Shown one piece after another: positions 8,970-17,819 of a stretch of DNA of 64,000 bases (position 1 is the stretch's first letter; each line of letters opens with the position of its first letter). This stretch comes from LSCE01 sp050485425 (GTDB taxonomy: Bacteria; Pseudomonadota; Gammaproteobacteria; Nitrococcales; Aquisalimonadaceae), in the NCBI GenBank assembly GCA_050485425.1, contig JBJHBJ010000011.1:1-64000 (forward strand), written 5' to 3'. The notes beneath the pieces are model-generated. The model had not been told where the DNA came from and did not search any database. It was given only the letters and a program-made list of their open reading frames with translations. A program made the translations under genes and the position numbers.

Positions 8970-10139
8970 CTAGAACTGTCCGCGGATGCCCACCATGATG
9001 GTCTCGCCGGTATAGTCGCGGAATGCCAGTTCCGACTCCCGGCTGTGCCAGGTTGCTTGCAGTTCCAGCGTCAGGTACTCGGTGGGGGTGTACTCCAGTC
9101 CGAGCGGGGTCAGCGAGTAGATCCGCTCGTCCCGCGCCGGTGTATCATCCAGCACTCCGTCGAAAGACTGCTCCGCGGCGCGCGCTTCCGCCTTGAGCAG
9201 GATCTTCGGCGTCCACTGCCAGAAGGCGCGGGTGAACAGCCGCAAGTCCTCCGATGGGTTGTCGATGGTGTCTCCCACGGGAGGCTGGGTATAGGAGATA
9301 CCGCTTTCGATGCGCGTGCGGTCGGTAACTTCCCAGTGCAGCGCCCAACTGGTAAACAGGCCGCTGCCCTCGTTCACGTCGCCGTCACGGTTGAAGTAGC
9401 CAAGGGTCCCGAGCAGCATGGCCTTGGACGTCAACGCCCAGTCGGCCTCCAGCTCCACCTGCATGTAGTCGTAGTCCAGGGCGTCCGGGGGCTCAGGCAG
9501 GGGCACGTTCGGATATTCCCGGTCTCCCTGCGTATAGCGCAGCGCCAGCCGTGAATCGCGTTCCGTACTGTAGCTGAGCGCGGTGGACACGCCGCGGTCG
9601 TTGTATTCCATGCGGCTGCGTTCGTCGTTCGAGTGCCGCTGGTCGGCGGCCAGTGCCGATGCCTCGAGTGCCACCCTGGGCGTGATGCTGTAAGCCAGCG
9701 TCGCCTCGCGCCGGGTCAGACGGATCAGATCCTTGCCGGTGAACTCCAGGCGGTCCGCCGGCCACTCCCGGCGGTCCCAGCTCAAGCGGGTGTCGAAACG
9801 CCGGCCGATTTCGCCGATCCAGGCCGCGCCGAAGTCGTAGGTGGTGGCGTCGAGGAAATCGCGGCGGTCGTGCATGTAGCGGCTCGCGGACGCGTGCGCG
9901 GTCAGCCGTTGCCGGCCCGGGGTGGCGTTGACGCGGAAACCGGCGGACCCCACGGTCTGGCGCTCCGAGACATCATCCTGCGAGCGGTCGAAGTTGCTGT
10001 CCCAGATCTGCTGCAGCTCGGCATGCAGCACCACCGGCTCGGGCCCGGTGTGCTCCTCCGCTGCCGCCGCGGTGCCAGCGATGACCGCAACCCCCAGGAC
10101 AAGCAGGTGCAGGCGTGTGCGACGGGAGGCTCGATGCAT
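8970..10139 (-). CDS. Outer-membrane beta-barrel protein, EpsL-like
   Basis: 389 residues. Signal peptide (LHLLVLGVAVIAGTAAAAEE) followed by alternating beta-strand sequence rich in Arg/Asp/Glu/Tyr turns, ending in GETIMVGIRGQF, a C-terminal Phe as in outer-membrane barrels. The NFDRSQDD and SERQTVGSAGFRV region and many repeated strand pairs resemble the EpsL proteins of exopolysaccharide loci. Start chosen at ATG 10139, 17 bases after gumD ends; an extended start would overlap gumD. Likely a periplasm-to-exterior conduit or anchoring barrel for the polymer. Function in this family is not established. Confidence 0.75.
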   Translation of the reverse strand: MHRASRRTRLHLLVLGVAVIAGTAAAAEEHTGPEPVVLHAELQQIWDSNFDRSQDDVSERQTVGSAGFRVNATPGRQRLTAHASASRYMHDRRDFLDATTYDFGAAWIGEIGRRFDTRLSWDRREWPADRLEFTGKDLIRLTRREATLAYSITPRVALEASALAADQRHSNDERSRMEYNDRGVSTALSYSTERDSRLALRYTQGDREYPNVPLPEPPDALDYDYMQVELEADWALTSKAMLLGTLGYFNRDGDVNEGSGLFTSWALHWEVTDRTRIESGISYTQPPVGDTIDNPSEDLRLFTRAFWQWTPKILLKAEARAAEQSFDGVLDDTPARDERIYSLTPLGLEYTPTEYLTLELQATWHSRESELAFRDYTGETIMVGIRGQF

Positions 10140-10156
10140 GATCAGTGGCCCCCGCG

Positions 10157-11605
10157 TCAGTACGCGTGCTGCCCGACGAAGCCGCGGAAGATGGTCCACC
10201 AGAGGATCTTGATGTCCAGCCAGAGCGACCAGTTGCGGATGTATTCCAGATCATAGGCGATACGGCCGGCCATCTTGTCCATGGTCTCGGTCTCGCCGCG
10301 GAAGCCGTTGACCTGGGCCAGACCGGTAATGCCGGGCTTCACCTTGTGCCGCAACATGTAGCCCTGGATGTGCTCGCGGTAGAACTCGTTGTGCGCCACG
10401 GCGTGCGGTCTGGGGCCGATCAGCGACATGCTGCCTCCCAGCACGTTGAACAACTGTGGCAACTCGTCCAGCGACGTGCGCCGGATGAAGGCACCGAACG
10501 GCGTTACCCGCGGATCGTTGCGGGAAGCCTGCTGGATGGAGCCACCGTCCTCGCAGACCGACATGGAGCGGAACTTCCATACCCTGATGCGCTCGCCGTG
10601 CACGCCGTACCGCGTCTGCTTGAACAGTACCGGGCCCGGTGAGCTGAGTTTGACGCCGATGGCGATCGCCAGCATCGGCACCGCCAGCACCGCGAGAATG
10701 CCCAGGCTGAGCGCCACATCGCACAACCGCTTGGTCCAGCCGTGCTCCACCAGCGGCGAGTCGTAGATGCTCAATGCCGGGATGCCCTGGATGGCGGTCA
10801 TCCGGGAATGCAGCAGGTCGAAGGTGAAGACATCCGGGATGAGGTAGGCGGAAATGGTGCTGTCCGCCAGTTTCCCCATCAGGCCGCGAATGCGCTGCTC
10901 GGCCGCCATCGGCAGGGTAATGAAGATGATGTCCACCTTGCCGTCGTGGGCGTCGGCCTGCAGCTGATCCAGGTTGCCGCGGATGATGATCTCCTTGCCG
11001 CTGAGCCGACGGCTGCTGCCGCCGTTCAGCCGGTCATCGTAGTAGCCGTGGAGCCGGTAGCCCATCCAGGGCATGTCGTTGATGGCGCGTGCCAGCCGGG
11101 TGCCCAGACGGGTGGCTCCGACAATGGCCACGCGCCTGGGCTGCGCGGGCTGCCCGCGCAGGATGGCGAGCAGCAGGCGGCGCAACCAGTGAAAGCCGAT
11201 GATCACGAGCGGCGTGCCCGTCAGCCAGATCACGAGGGCCCATCCGTGCGCGGTGCTGAATACATCGAGCAGCAGGATGGCGGCGGCGATGATCATTGCC
11301 GTGCCGATCCAGGACATCAGCAGCCGCGCGGCCAGCGAAGGGGTGGAGTAGCCCCGCCAGACATCGTAGATTCCGTTGGTTTCCGCCAGGAAGCTGAAGG
11401 AGATGATGGCCAGGACGCTCAGCCAGGTATAGGTATTGTCCCAGGGAGTCTGGAACAGCGCCAGGATCGCCCACAACAGGAGGACAACCATGGCGCTGTC
11501 GAACGCCCGGAATAGTGCAAGGATGTTCGAATGGTGGGGGCGTATGGACGTGGTGCCCTTGCTCCCCACATGGATCCGCTGCTGATCCTGCGGCTGGCCG
11601 TTCAT
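10157..11605 (-). CDS. gumD: Undecaprenyl-phosphate glucose phosphotransferase GumD
   Basis: 482-residue polyprenol-phosphate hexose-1-P transferase of the WbaP/GumD type. Four N-terminal membrane segments (about 40-150), a Rossmann-like middle (RRVAIVGATRLGTRLARAI), a fifth membrane segment (LCDVALSLGILAVLAVPM) and the catalytic C-terminal domain: SSPGPVLFKQTRYG, KFRSM, RRTSLDELPQLFNVL, MSLIGPRPH, KVKPGITGLAQVNGFRGET. It loads glucose-1-phosphate from UDP-glucose onto undecaprenyl phosphate, the first step of repeat-unit assembly. Start at ATG 11605 with a strong AAGGAGGG (11611-11618 on the complement). It is transcribed toward the rest of the cluster, followed by the EpsL-like gene. Confidence 0.93.
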   Translation of the reverse strand: MNGQPQDQQRIHVGSKGTTSIRPHHSNILALFRAFDSAMVVLLLWAILALFQTPWDNTYTWLSVLAIISFSFLAETNGIYDVWRGYSTPSLAARLLMSWIGTAMIIAAAILLLDVFSTAHGWALVIWLTGTPLVIIGFHWLRRLLLAILRGQPAQPRRVAIVGATRLGTRLARAINDMPWMGYRLHGYYDDRLNGGSSRRLSGKEIIIRGNLDQLQADAHDGKVDIIFITLPMAAEQRIRGLMGKLADSTISAYLIPDVFTFDLLHSRMTAIQGIPALSIYDSPLVEHGWTKRLCDVALSLGILAVLAVPMLAIAIGVKLSSPGPVLFKQTRYGVHGERIRVWKFRSMSVCEDGGSIQQASRNDPRVTPFGAFIRRTSLDELPQLFNVLGGSMSLIGPRPHAVAHNEFYREHIQGYMLRHKVKPGITGLAQVNGFRGETETMDKMAGRIAYDLEYIRNWSLWLDIKILWWTIFRGFVGQHAY

Positions 11606-11910
11606 ACAGCCCCTCCTTGAGCGTGAGACCTCCGCCGGCTGGTGCATATTCCAAGCCAGCGGTCAGTCATCGGCGCGAGGTTCGTGCCTTGAAAGAAGCT
11701 CCATCGTAGCGAACTGGTCGGCATCGACAACGTGTCGCCAGATTTGGAAGGCACGCAAGCGATCTGTTGTTCTGCGGGGACGCTGGCCGGTGCCGGGTCA
11801 CGCGGAACCCATGGCCTCACTTTGGGGCGGACAGACCCTTCCTTGCACCGGGATGGCTCAGTCCACGCGAGCGCGGGAATTAATCAGCGCTTCCCTACTG
11901 TTACGGGACA
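11606..11910. other. Intergenic region between gumD and the ABC exporter
   Basis: About 300 bases with no supportable gene. It should hold the minus-strand gumD promoter, though I see no convincing sigma70 pair. It also carries one copy of the dispersed repeat at its right end, next to the ABC permease stop. Short open frames here have no ribosome site or recognisable product. Confidence 0.6.
11866..11896 (+). repeat. Dispersed intergenic repeat, copy 1
   Basis: Reads CGCGAGCGCGGGAAT followed by TAATCAGCGCTTCCCT. It is one of at least six related copies in the window (others at 18414, 19437, 21721, 28575 and 63017). GGGAA and TTCCC within it can pair across an 11-base loop. Confidence 0.75.
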
Positions 11911-12732
11911 CTAGCCGTTCGACAGCCGCCGGTTCAGGGCCCAGACCGACAGCGGTGCGAACACCGCCGAGATGATCAGGGCCCAGAGCAATGACCAGAG
12001 AGCGGGTTCAAGCACCGGGCCGCCGACGAGCAATCCGCGGGCGGCGTCGGAGAGCGTGGACACCGGATTGATGTTGACCACTGCCTGCAGCCAGACAGGC
12101 ATGGTCTCCACTGGTACGAAGACGTTGCTGACGAAGGTGATGGGAAATAGTGCGGTGAAGCCGAACAATTGCACGTGCTCGGGGTCTCGCGCCAGCACCC
12201 CAACCAGCACCATGATCCAGGAAATCGCCAGGGCGACAGTCAGCACGAGCAGTACCGCAAGCAGCAGCGAGGGCAGAGACGTGCCGAGCCGAAAACCGAG
12301 CAGCATGCCCACGGACAGCAGCAGGAAGACGGACCAGGCCTGCTTGACCAGGTCGGCAATGATGCGGCCCGCGAGCGGGGCCCACCGGGCAATGGGCAGC
12401 GCCCGGAGGCGGTCGAACACGCCCTTGGTCAGATCCGTGTTCAGCCCGTGGCCGACATAGACCGTCACGAAGACCATGTTCATGACGATGACGCCCGGTA
12501 GCACGAAACGCAGGTAGTCCGCGGTGGAGCCGGCGATCGCACCGCCGAATACATACAGGAAGAGCAGCAGGAACAGGATGGGCTGGATGCTGAAGTCGCC
12601 CAGTTCCCAGGGGTTGTGGCGGATCTGCAGCAGCGTGCGCCAGGCCAGTGTGCCGGTTTGCCGCAGGCCTGCGACCAGGCCCACGCGGTGCGACGGCGTG
12701 GTGCCGATGGCCGGACTGTTGTCGCTGATCAT
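11911..12732 (-). CDS. ABC-2 type exporter permease (DrrB-like)
   Basis: 273 residues with six hydrophobic segments and the ABC-2 membrane pattern (FLLLFLYVFGGAIAG, LPGVIVMNMVFVTVYVG, ALFPITFVSNVFVPVETMP). It pairs with the ATPase encoded immediately upstream; the ATG at 12732 overlaps the ATPase stop (ATGA). DrrAB-type exporters move lipophilic compounds or drugs outward across the inner membrane. The substrate cannot be told. A longer start at 12753 is possible but would lie inside the ATPase gene. Confidence 0.88.
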   Translation of the reverse strand: MISDNSPAIGTTPSHRVGLVAGLRQTGTLAWRTLLQIRHNPWELGDFSIQPILFLLLFLYVFGGAIAGSTADYLRFVLPGVIVMNMVFVTVYVGHGLNTDLTKGVFDRLRALPIARWAPLAGRIIADLVKQAWSVFLLLSVGMLLGFRLGTSLPSLLLAVLLVLTVALAISWIMVLVGVLARDPEHVQLFGFTALFPITFVSNVFVPVETMPVWLQAVVNINPVSTLSDAARGLLVGGPVLEPALWSLLWALIISAVFAPLSVWALNRRLSNG

Positions 12733-13709
12733 GCGGGTTTCTCCCCCTGCCACGGCGTGACCCGCTCGTGCTCTGCGTGACGTCCGGTCAGTGTCAGGAA
12801 AACATCATCCAGGCTGGCGCTGCGCAGCATCAGCTCGCTGACCCTGATCCCCGCCGCGTCCAGCCGGCGGACCAGGGCCGGTAACTGGTCGGGATCGGGG
12901 GCGGGAGCCGTGGCGTGGAGGCCGTCGATCTCCGGTCGGTTCCCGGTCAGTTCCGTCAGGATGGTGACGATGGCGGGAAGGTCGTTCTCGTTCTGCGCCT
13001 GCACCACCAGTGTTCTGGCGCCGATGCGCTGCTTGAGCTGGGCCGGCGTGCCGGAGGCGATCACCCTGCCGCGATCGAGCACGACGATGTTGTCGGCCAG
13101 GTGGTCGGCCTCTTCCAGATACTGCGTGGTGAGCAGCACCGTGGTGCCGTCGGCGACCAGGCGGCGAATCAGGTTCCAGAGGCCGAGACGGGCCCGCGGG
13201 TCCAGGCCCGTGGTGGGTTCGTCCAGAAACAGGATACGCGGTCGGCCAACCAGGCTGGCCGCCAGGTCGAGGCGCCGCCGCATCCCGCCGGAATAATCCT
13301 TGGTCGCACGGGTGGCGGCGTCTTCCAGATTGAACTCGTCTAGCAGTTCGCGAGCGCGCCGCCGTGCCTCCGCCCGTGAGAGTCCCAGCAGGCGGCCGAT
13401 CAGCAGCAGGTTCTCCAGTCCGGTGAGTTTCTCGTCCACCGACGCGTACTGACCGGTGAGGCCGACCAGCTGGCGCACCTGGTGGGCCTGGCTGCGGACG
13501 TCATGGCCACCGACCGAAGCCGTCCCTGCATCCGCCTGGAGCAAGGTGGCCAGTATGCGCACCGCGGTGGTCTTGCCGGCACCGTTGGGGCCGAGCAGTC
13601 CGAGCACGGTGCCTCGTGCCACCTGGAAACTGACGTTGTCCAGTGCGGTGGTATCGCGAAAGCGCTTGCTCAATCCCTCGACCTGAAGAAAAGGTTGACC
13701 GGTATTCAT
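12729..13709 (-). CDS. ABC exporter ATPase (DrrA-like)
   Basis: 326 residues. Complete nucleotide-binding domain: Walker A LLGPNGAGKTT, Q-loop GLTGQYASVDEKLTG, signature YSGGMRRRLDLA, Walker B ILFLDEPTTGLDPRAR, H-loop LTTQYLEEAD (Gln in place of His, as is usual in DrrA relatives). A C-terminal domain of about 80 residues (ARTLVVQAQNEND onward, ending SLDDVFLTLTG) is typical of DrrA. Forms the energising subunit of the exporter with the following gene. Likely drug, lipid or natural-product efflux. Confidence 0.9.
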   Translation of the reverse strand: MNTGQPFLQVEGLSKRFRDTTALDNVSFQVARGTVLGLLGPNGAGKTTAVRILATLLQADAGTASVGGHDVRSQAHQVRQLVGLTGQYASVDEKLTGLENLLLIGRLLGLSRAEARRRARELLDEFNLEDAATRATKDYSGGMRRRLDLAASLVGRPRILFLDEPTTGLDPRARLGLWNLIRRLVADGTTVLLTTQYLEEADHLADNIVVLDRGRVIASGTPAQLKQRIGARTLVVQAQNENDLPAIVTILTELTGNRPEIDGLHATAPAPDPDQLPALVRRLDAAGIRVSELMLRSASLDDVFLTLTGRHAEHERVTPWQGEKPA

Positions 13710-13820
13710 GCAGTGACTGACCTTCTCGAAGGTATTGCCAAAGTCTCAAGGCTGTCTGCGGCTCCCAGGCTAAGGAACCCCAACAGACATGAGGGCGTCA
13801 AGCCCGGGAAGGGCCGGTGA

Positions 13821-13848
13821 TTGACTTGATAACAAGAATCATTATCAT
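13821..13848 (+). promoter_or_regulatory. Fur-box-overlapped promoter of hemP and the iron receptor
   Basis: A -35 TTGACT (13821-13826) and -10 TATCAT (13843-13848) are separated by 16 bases. A Fur-box-like sequence, GATAACAAGAATCATTATC (13828-13846), matches the 19-bp consensus at 16 positions and covers the spacer and -10. Iron-replete Fur would therefore block RNA polymerase. It lies about 100 bases upstream of hemP. Confidence 0.85.
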
Positions 13849-13945
13849 TCGTCTTTGATTGGTGAAAACTGACCGGTCCATCTGTGCCTGTGATTTGGTG
13901 TCATGTCTTGATGTTCCGGTGCTTTCGAAATAGTCGGGGGGTTTC

Positions 13946-14122
13946 ATGCGCGAGTCTCTTCCCTCTCGGGAATGCGACGCTGACGCACATGCGGTTCGCG
14001 CCAAGCGACGCATTGACAGCAAGACACTGCTCGGGGACGAGAACGAGCTTATCATTTCCCACGGTCAGGACGAGTATCGCCTGCGCCTCACCCGTCAGGG
14101 CAAGCTGATACTCACCAAGTAG
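13946..14122 (+). CDS. hemP: Hemin uptake protein HemP
   Basis: 58-residue protein, short enough to be missed by a 60-residue cutoff. The C-terminal half carries the family hallmark: RRIDSKTLLGDENELII, then EYRLRLTRQGKLILTK at the stop. HemP/HmuP proteins are small cytosolic factors found beside heme and siderophore receptor genes; in some bacteria they activate receptor expression. Starts at ATG 13946. The Fur-box promoter upstream and the TonB-dependent receptor 138 bases downstream give it the expected context. Confidence 0.92.
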   Translation: MRESLPSRECDADAHAVRAKRRIDSKTLLGDENELIISHGQDEYRLRLTRQGKLILTK

Positions 14123-14260
14123 GCAGCATCAATCCAGCCAGCCGGTACGCGTGTCCTGCGCGTCAGCCAGCTCACCAGTATTCACCGCACGCCAGCCAAC
14201 CTCCCGTTCATGGGCCGGTAGCCAGCCTCGTTACCTGCAGCCACGAATCGGAGCAATCAA

Positions 14261-16456
14261 ATGAACAAGCGTAGCACCGCGACGCGAACGCGGGATCTGG
14301 TCGGCGTTTCCGTGGGTTGCGTCAGCGGCCTGGCCCTGCTTGCAGCGCAGTTCCCGGCCCATGCCAGCGGCAGCGAATTGCCTCGGGTGGTGGTCACGGC
14401 CTCGGGCGTTGAGCAGGATCTGAGCGAGGCGCCTGCCAGCATTTCCGTGATTACCCGGGAAGAACTGGAGCAGCGCCGGTTCTCGAATATCGCGGAAGCA
14501 CTGGCGGACGTTCCCGGCATCGACGTGCGTGCAGGTACCGGCAAGACCGGTGGGCTGAACGTCGGCATCCGCGGTATGCCGAGCGGGTACACGTTGATTC
14601 TCGTCGACGGCCGTCGGCAGAACGTCTCGGGGGACGTGACGCCGAACGGCTTCGGCGAAACCTCCACCAGCTTCATGCCACCGATGTCGGCCATCGAGCG
14701 CATCGAGGTCATTCGCGGCCCCATGTCCACCCTCTACGGCTCCGACGCCATCGGCGGCGTGATCAATATCATCACCCGGCCAGTCAGCGATACCTGGGGC
14801 GGCACCATCGCCATTGACAACACCATTCAGCAGCACAAGGACGCCGGTAACAGTTCCACGGTCAGCCTGTTTACCTCCGGCCCCCTGGTGGAGGACCGGC
14901 TGGGACTGCAACTGCGCGGCCGCGTGTTCGATCGCGCCGATTCCGAACGCCTGATCGAGGGCAGCACCGGGCGGGACCCGCGGCCTCCGCAGGCGCGCAT
15001 CTATTCGATGGGCGGGCGGCTCATCTTCACGCCCACTGCCAATGACGCCCTGTGGCTGGATCTGGAGCGTTCCCGGCAGTGGTACGACAACTCGGACGGC
15101 CGCCTGGGGAATCGCGATACCGAGACCCAGATCTTCGGCTACAAGGACGAGATGCGTTTCAACCGTGACCAGATCGCGGTGGGGCATCGGGGCCGCTACC
15201 ACGTGGGAACGTTGGAAAGCAGTGTGACCTACAACGTTACCGAAACCCTGGGTCGCACGCTGCCGCCGGGCAGCGCGCCGGATTACGGTTATGAGGCCGA
15301 TGGTGGTGAGGACCGCGTGCTGGAAAACCGCGATCTCGTGTTCGACACCAAGATGACGGTGCCGCTGGGGCGCCATATCGTCACCTTCGGTGGACAATTC
15401 ATCGACGCGGAGTTGGAGGACGGCGCCGCCGGAGACCAGACGTTCGAGCAGCAGAGCTGGGCTGCGTTCGCCGAGAACGAGTGGTGGATGCTGGATAACC
15501 TCGCACTGACGCTGGGCGCGCGCTACGAAGACCACGACGCCTATGACGGTCACATCAGCCCGCGTGCCTATCTGGTCTGGAAGACCACCGGGCAGTGGAC
15601 AGTGAAAGGTGGCGTGAGCCAGGGCTACAAGACGCCGACGCTGAACCAGTTGCATGATGGTGTCACCGGCTTTACGGCCCAGGGCCAGACCGTCACCATC
15701 GGCTCACCGGACCTCGAGCCCGAGCGCAGCACCAACTACGAAATCGGCACCGTGTTCGACAACTACGACGGGTTCTCCTTCGGCGCCACGGTGTTCTACA
15801 ACCGTTTCAAGGATCGGATCGCCCAGGGCGACAGTATCCCCAACTGTCTCCACCCCGACGGCAACGTACCGGGCTGCATGACCGTGGGCAATTTCGACCA
15901 GCAGGCCGATTTCAGCCAGTTGGTGAATATCGACCGGGCGGAAACCCGGGGGCTGGAACTGAGCGCCCGCTACCGGTTCTCCCCTTCCTGGGAAATCAGC
16001 GGCGCCTACACCTACACCGATACCGAGATCACCTCCGGCGATCAGCGCGGCGAACTGCTCACCAATACGCCTGATCACGTGATCAATGCACGATTACGAT
16101 GGGACGTCACGCCGCGGTTCAGCACCTGGCTGGACGGTGAACACTATTCGTCCCGCGAGCGCTTCCCGGGTGGGGTGCCGACGTCCGGCCAGAACCTGGC
16201 GCTGTACGAGCAGGTGGGGAACAAGCTCGATTCCTACGAGCTGTTCCACCTGGGCATGTCGTACCGCTTCTCCGAAAATGCCCGCCTGACCGGCACCATT
16301 TACAATTTGCTGGACAAGGACTTCGGCCGCTCGACAGCCTACACGTGGCAGGGTGAGACCTACCAGGCGTATCGCTACACCCAGACCGGACGCTCGACGG
16401 ACGGTGTCTACCTGGACGGCCGAAGCCTGTGGCTGTCCGCTATCTACGAGTTCTGA
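14261..16456 (+). CDS. TonB-dependent siderophore receptor (FepA/IrgA-like)
   Basis: 731-residue outer-membrane receptor. Signal peptide (about 1-36), a TonB-box-like segment LPRVVVTASG (about 40-49), plug domain (about 55-170, with IEVIRGPMSTLYGSDAIGGVINIITRP) and a 22-strand barrel ending SLWLSAIYEF with a terminal Phe. YRFSENARLTGTIYNLLDKDFG is the usual C-terminal signature. The length and the short IRGMPSGYTLILVDGRRQN plug loop are like catecholate receptors such as IrgA/FepA; heme receptor is the main alternative given HemP upstream. GGAG at 14249-14252 precedes the ATG. Expected to be iron-repressed through the Fur box. Confidence 0.9.
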   Translation: MNKRSTATRTRDLVGVSVGCVSGLALLAAQFPAHASGSELPRVVVTASGVEQDLSEAPASISVITREELEQRRFSNIAEALADVPGIDVRAGTGKTGGLNVGIRGMPSGYTLILVDGRRQNVSGDVTPNGFGETSTSFMPPMSAIERIEVIRGPMSTLYGSDAIGGVINIITRPVSDTWGGTIAIDNTIQQHKDAGNSSTVSLFTSGPLVEDRLGLQLRGRVFDRADSERLIEGSTGRDPRPPQARIYSMGGRLIFTPTANDALWLDLERSRQWYDNSDGRLGNRDTETQIFGYKDEMRFNRDQIAVGHRGRYHVGTLESSVTYNVTETLGRTLPPGSAPDYGYEADGGEDRVLENRDLVFDTKMTVPLGRHIVTFGGQFIDAELEDGAAGDQTFEQQSWAAFAENEWWMLDNLALTLGARYEDHDAYDGHISPRAYLVWKTTGQWTVKGGVSQGYKTPTLNQLHDGVTGFTAQGQTVTIGSPDLEPERSTNYEIGTVFDNYDGFSFGATVFYNRFKDRIAQGDSIPNCLHPDGNVPGCMTVGNFDQQADFSQLVNIDRAETRGLELSARYRFSPSWEISGAYTYTDTEITSGDQRGELLTNTPDHVINARLRWDVTPRFSTWLDGEHYSSRERFPGGVPTSGQNLALYEQVGNKLDSYELFHLGMSYRFSENARLTGTIYNLLDKDFGRSTAYTWQGETYQAYRYTQTGRSTDGVYLDGRSLWLSAIYEF

Positions 16457-16472
16457 CCGCCTTCCGGGCGGT
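16456..16472. terminator. Bidirectional hairpin between the receptor and histidine kinase genes
   Basis: ACCGCC (16456-16461) and GGCGGT (16467-16472) form a 6-bp stem with a TTCCG loop between two convergent genes; it begins at the last base of the receptor stop codon. No long T tract, so strength is uncertain. Confidence 0.6.
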
Positions 16473-16476
16473 GAGA

Positions 16477-17607
16477 TCAGGCGCAGGGCAGGGTGAAAAA
16501 GAACGTGGTGCCGCCGCCGGGAGCGGTTTCGGCCGAGAGCTCCCCACCCTGGGCATCGATAATGGATTTGCTGATGGACAGCCCCAGGCCCATGCCCTGG
16601 GGCTTGGTCGTCACGAAGGGGTGAAACAGCCGGTCCAGGATTTCCTCAGGCAGGCCGGGGCCGGTGTCGGTCACGCTCACCCGCACGCAGCCGTTGGCGG
16701 TCATCCCGGTGCGCACGTGCAGCTCGCGCTGCCCGTTTGTCGACTCGAGCAGGGCATCCAGGCTGTTGCGTAGCAGGTTCAGCAGTACTTGCTGGATCTG
16801 TACCGGATCGGCGCGTGGTCTGCTGATGCCGCGCACGGTTTCCACCCGCAGTGCCACGCCGTTTCGCTGCGCTTCCCCGACTATGAATTCCACGGATTCC
16901 CGGACCAGGGCGTTGATGTCCAGTGGAATGCGCTGGACGGGCACTTTGCGCGTGAAATCGCGCAACCGCTTGATGATGTCTCCCGCCCAGCGCGCCTGGT
17001 CCACCATATGCGTCAGCAGGTCGATCACGTATCCGGTGTCCCCGCCGCTGCGGAGCAGATTGATACTGGCCTCGCTGTAATTGATGATGGCCGTTAGCGG
17101 CTGATTGAGCTCATGCGCCATGCCCGTGGCCATTTCCCCTGCCAGGCTCAATCGCCCGATGTGGGCCAACGTGGTGCGCATCTCTGCTTGCGCCTGCTGT
17201 GCGTTCTTGCGTTCGGTAATGTCCATCAGGGCGTTGATAGCACCTGTGATCCCGCCGTCCGCGTTCCACAGCGGGCTGGCGTGCGCCAGTGCCGTGACAC
17301 GGCTGCCGTCCGGTCGCTCGATGATGATCTCCCTGCCGTGGTAAGGCGCCCGGTCGCGTAGCGCCAGTGCCATCCAGCATTCCTGATGGCGAATGGCCGT
17401 GCCGTCGGCCAGATACAGCTTGAACGAGCCGCAGAATCGGTCTTCCGGGTGCCGCAGCCTCGGGGCACGGCCCCAGAGTTCCCTGGCCCGTGGATTGAAA
17501 TAGGTGATCAGGCCGTCCGGATCACAGGTGTAGGTGCCCACCGGAAGATTTTCCAGCAGATGATCCATGGGTTGCCCGGGGTCGGGTATGTCGAGAGCGG
17601 TGGGCAT
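16477..17607 (-). CDS. PAS-domain sensor histidine kinase, FixL-like
   Basis: 376 residues, no membrane segment, so a soluble sensor. A PAS domain occupies about 14-130 (LPVGTYTCDPDGLITYFNPRA ... ITGAINALMDITERK). Then the HisKA H-box GEMATGMAHELNQPLTAI with the phospho-His, N-box QQVLLNLLRNSLDAL, G1 VTDTGPGLP and G2 GMGLGLSISKSII. No heme-binding His could be assigned, so oxygen sensing is not implied. The cognate regulator is probably the FixJ-type protein on the same strand at 18444-19073; a phasin-like gene lies between on the opposite strand. Confidence 0.9.
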   Translation of the reverse strand: MPTALDIPDPGQPMDHLLENLPVGTYTCDPDGLITYFNPRARELWGRAPRLRHPEDRFCGSFKLYLADGTAIRHQECWMALALRDRAPYHGREIIIERPDGSRVTALAHASPLWNADGGITGAINALMDITERKNAQQAQAEMRTTLAHIGRLSLAGEMATGMAHELNQPLTAIINYSEASINLLRSGGDTGYVIDLLTHMVDQARWAGDIIKRLRDFTRKVPVQRIPLDINALVRESVEFIVGEAQRNGVALRVETVRGISRPRADPVQIQQVLLNLLRNSLDALLESTNGQRELHVRTGMTANGCVRVSVTDTGPGLPEEILDRLFHPFVTTKPQGMGLGLSISKSIIDAQGGELSAETAPGGGTTFFFTLPCA

Positions 17608-17819
17608 GATCGCCAGTAAACCCCGTCCTCGCCGGTGGGACCATTAGGGAGAACCCTTTTCGAACTGGGGCAGCACCGACTATTGCGTCGCTGAGGATGC
17701 GCCTAAGGTGGGCGTTCGGTTGGCAGTGCGATCCGCCGCGGATGGAGTATCGACCCGCTGCATGCCTGCCGGCCTTCGATAGGCCTGAGCCCACGCAGAA
17801 GCAGGAGACACAGACAGTC

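Noticed and set aside
1..11605. A complete xanthan (gum) operon
   Set aside because: GumB/GumC-type genes are replaced by EpsE/F/G-type ones, and gumF, gumG, gumI, gumJ and gumL homologues are not seen.
13798..14055. An 85-residue minus-strand frame across the Fur-box region
   Set aside because: It is antisense to hemP and its promoter and has no domain; the plus-strand HemP signature is decisive.
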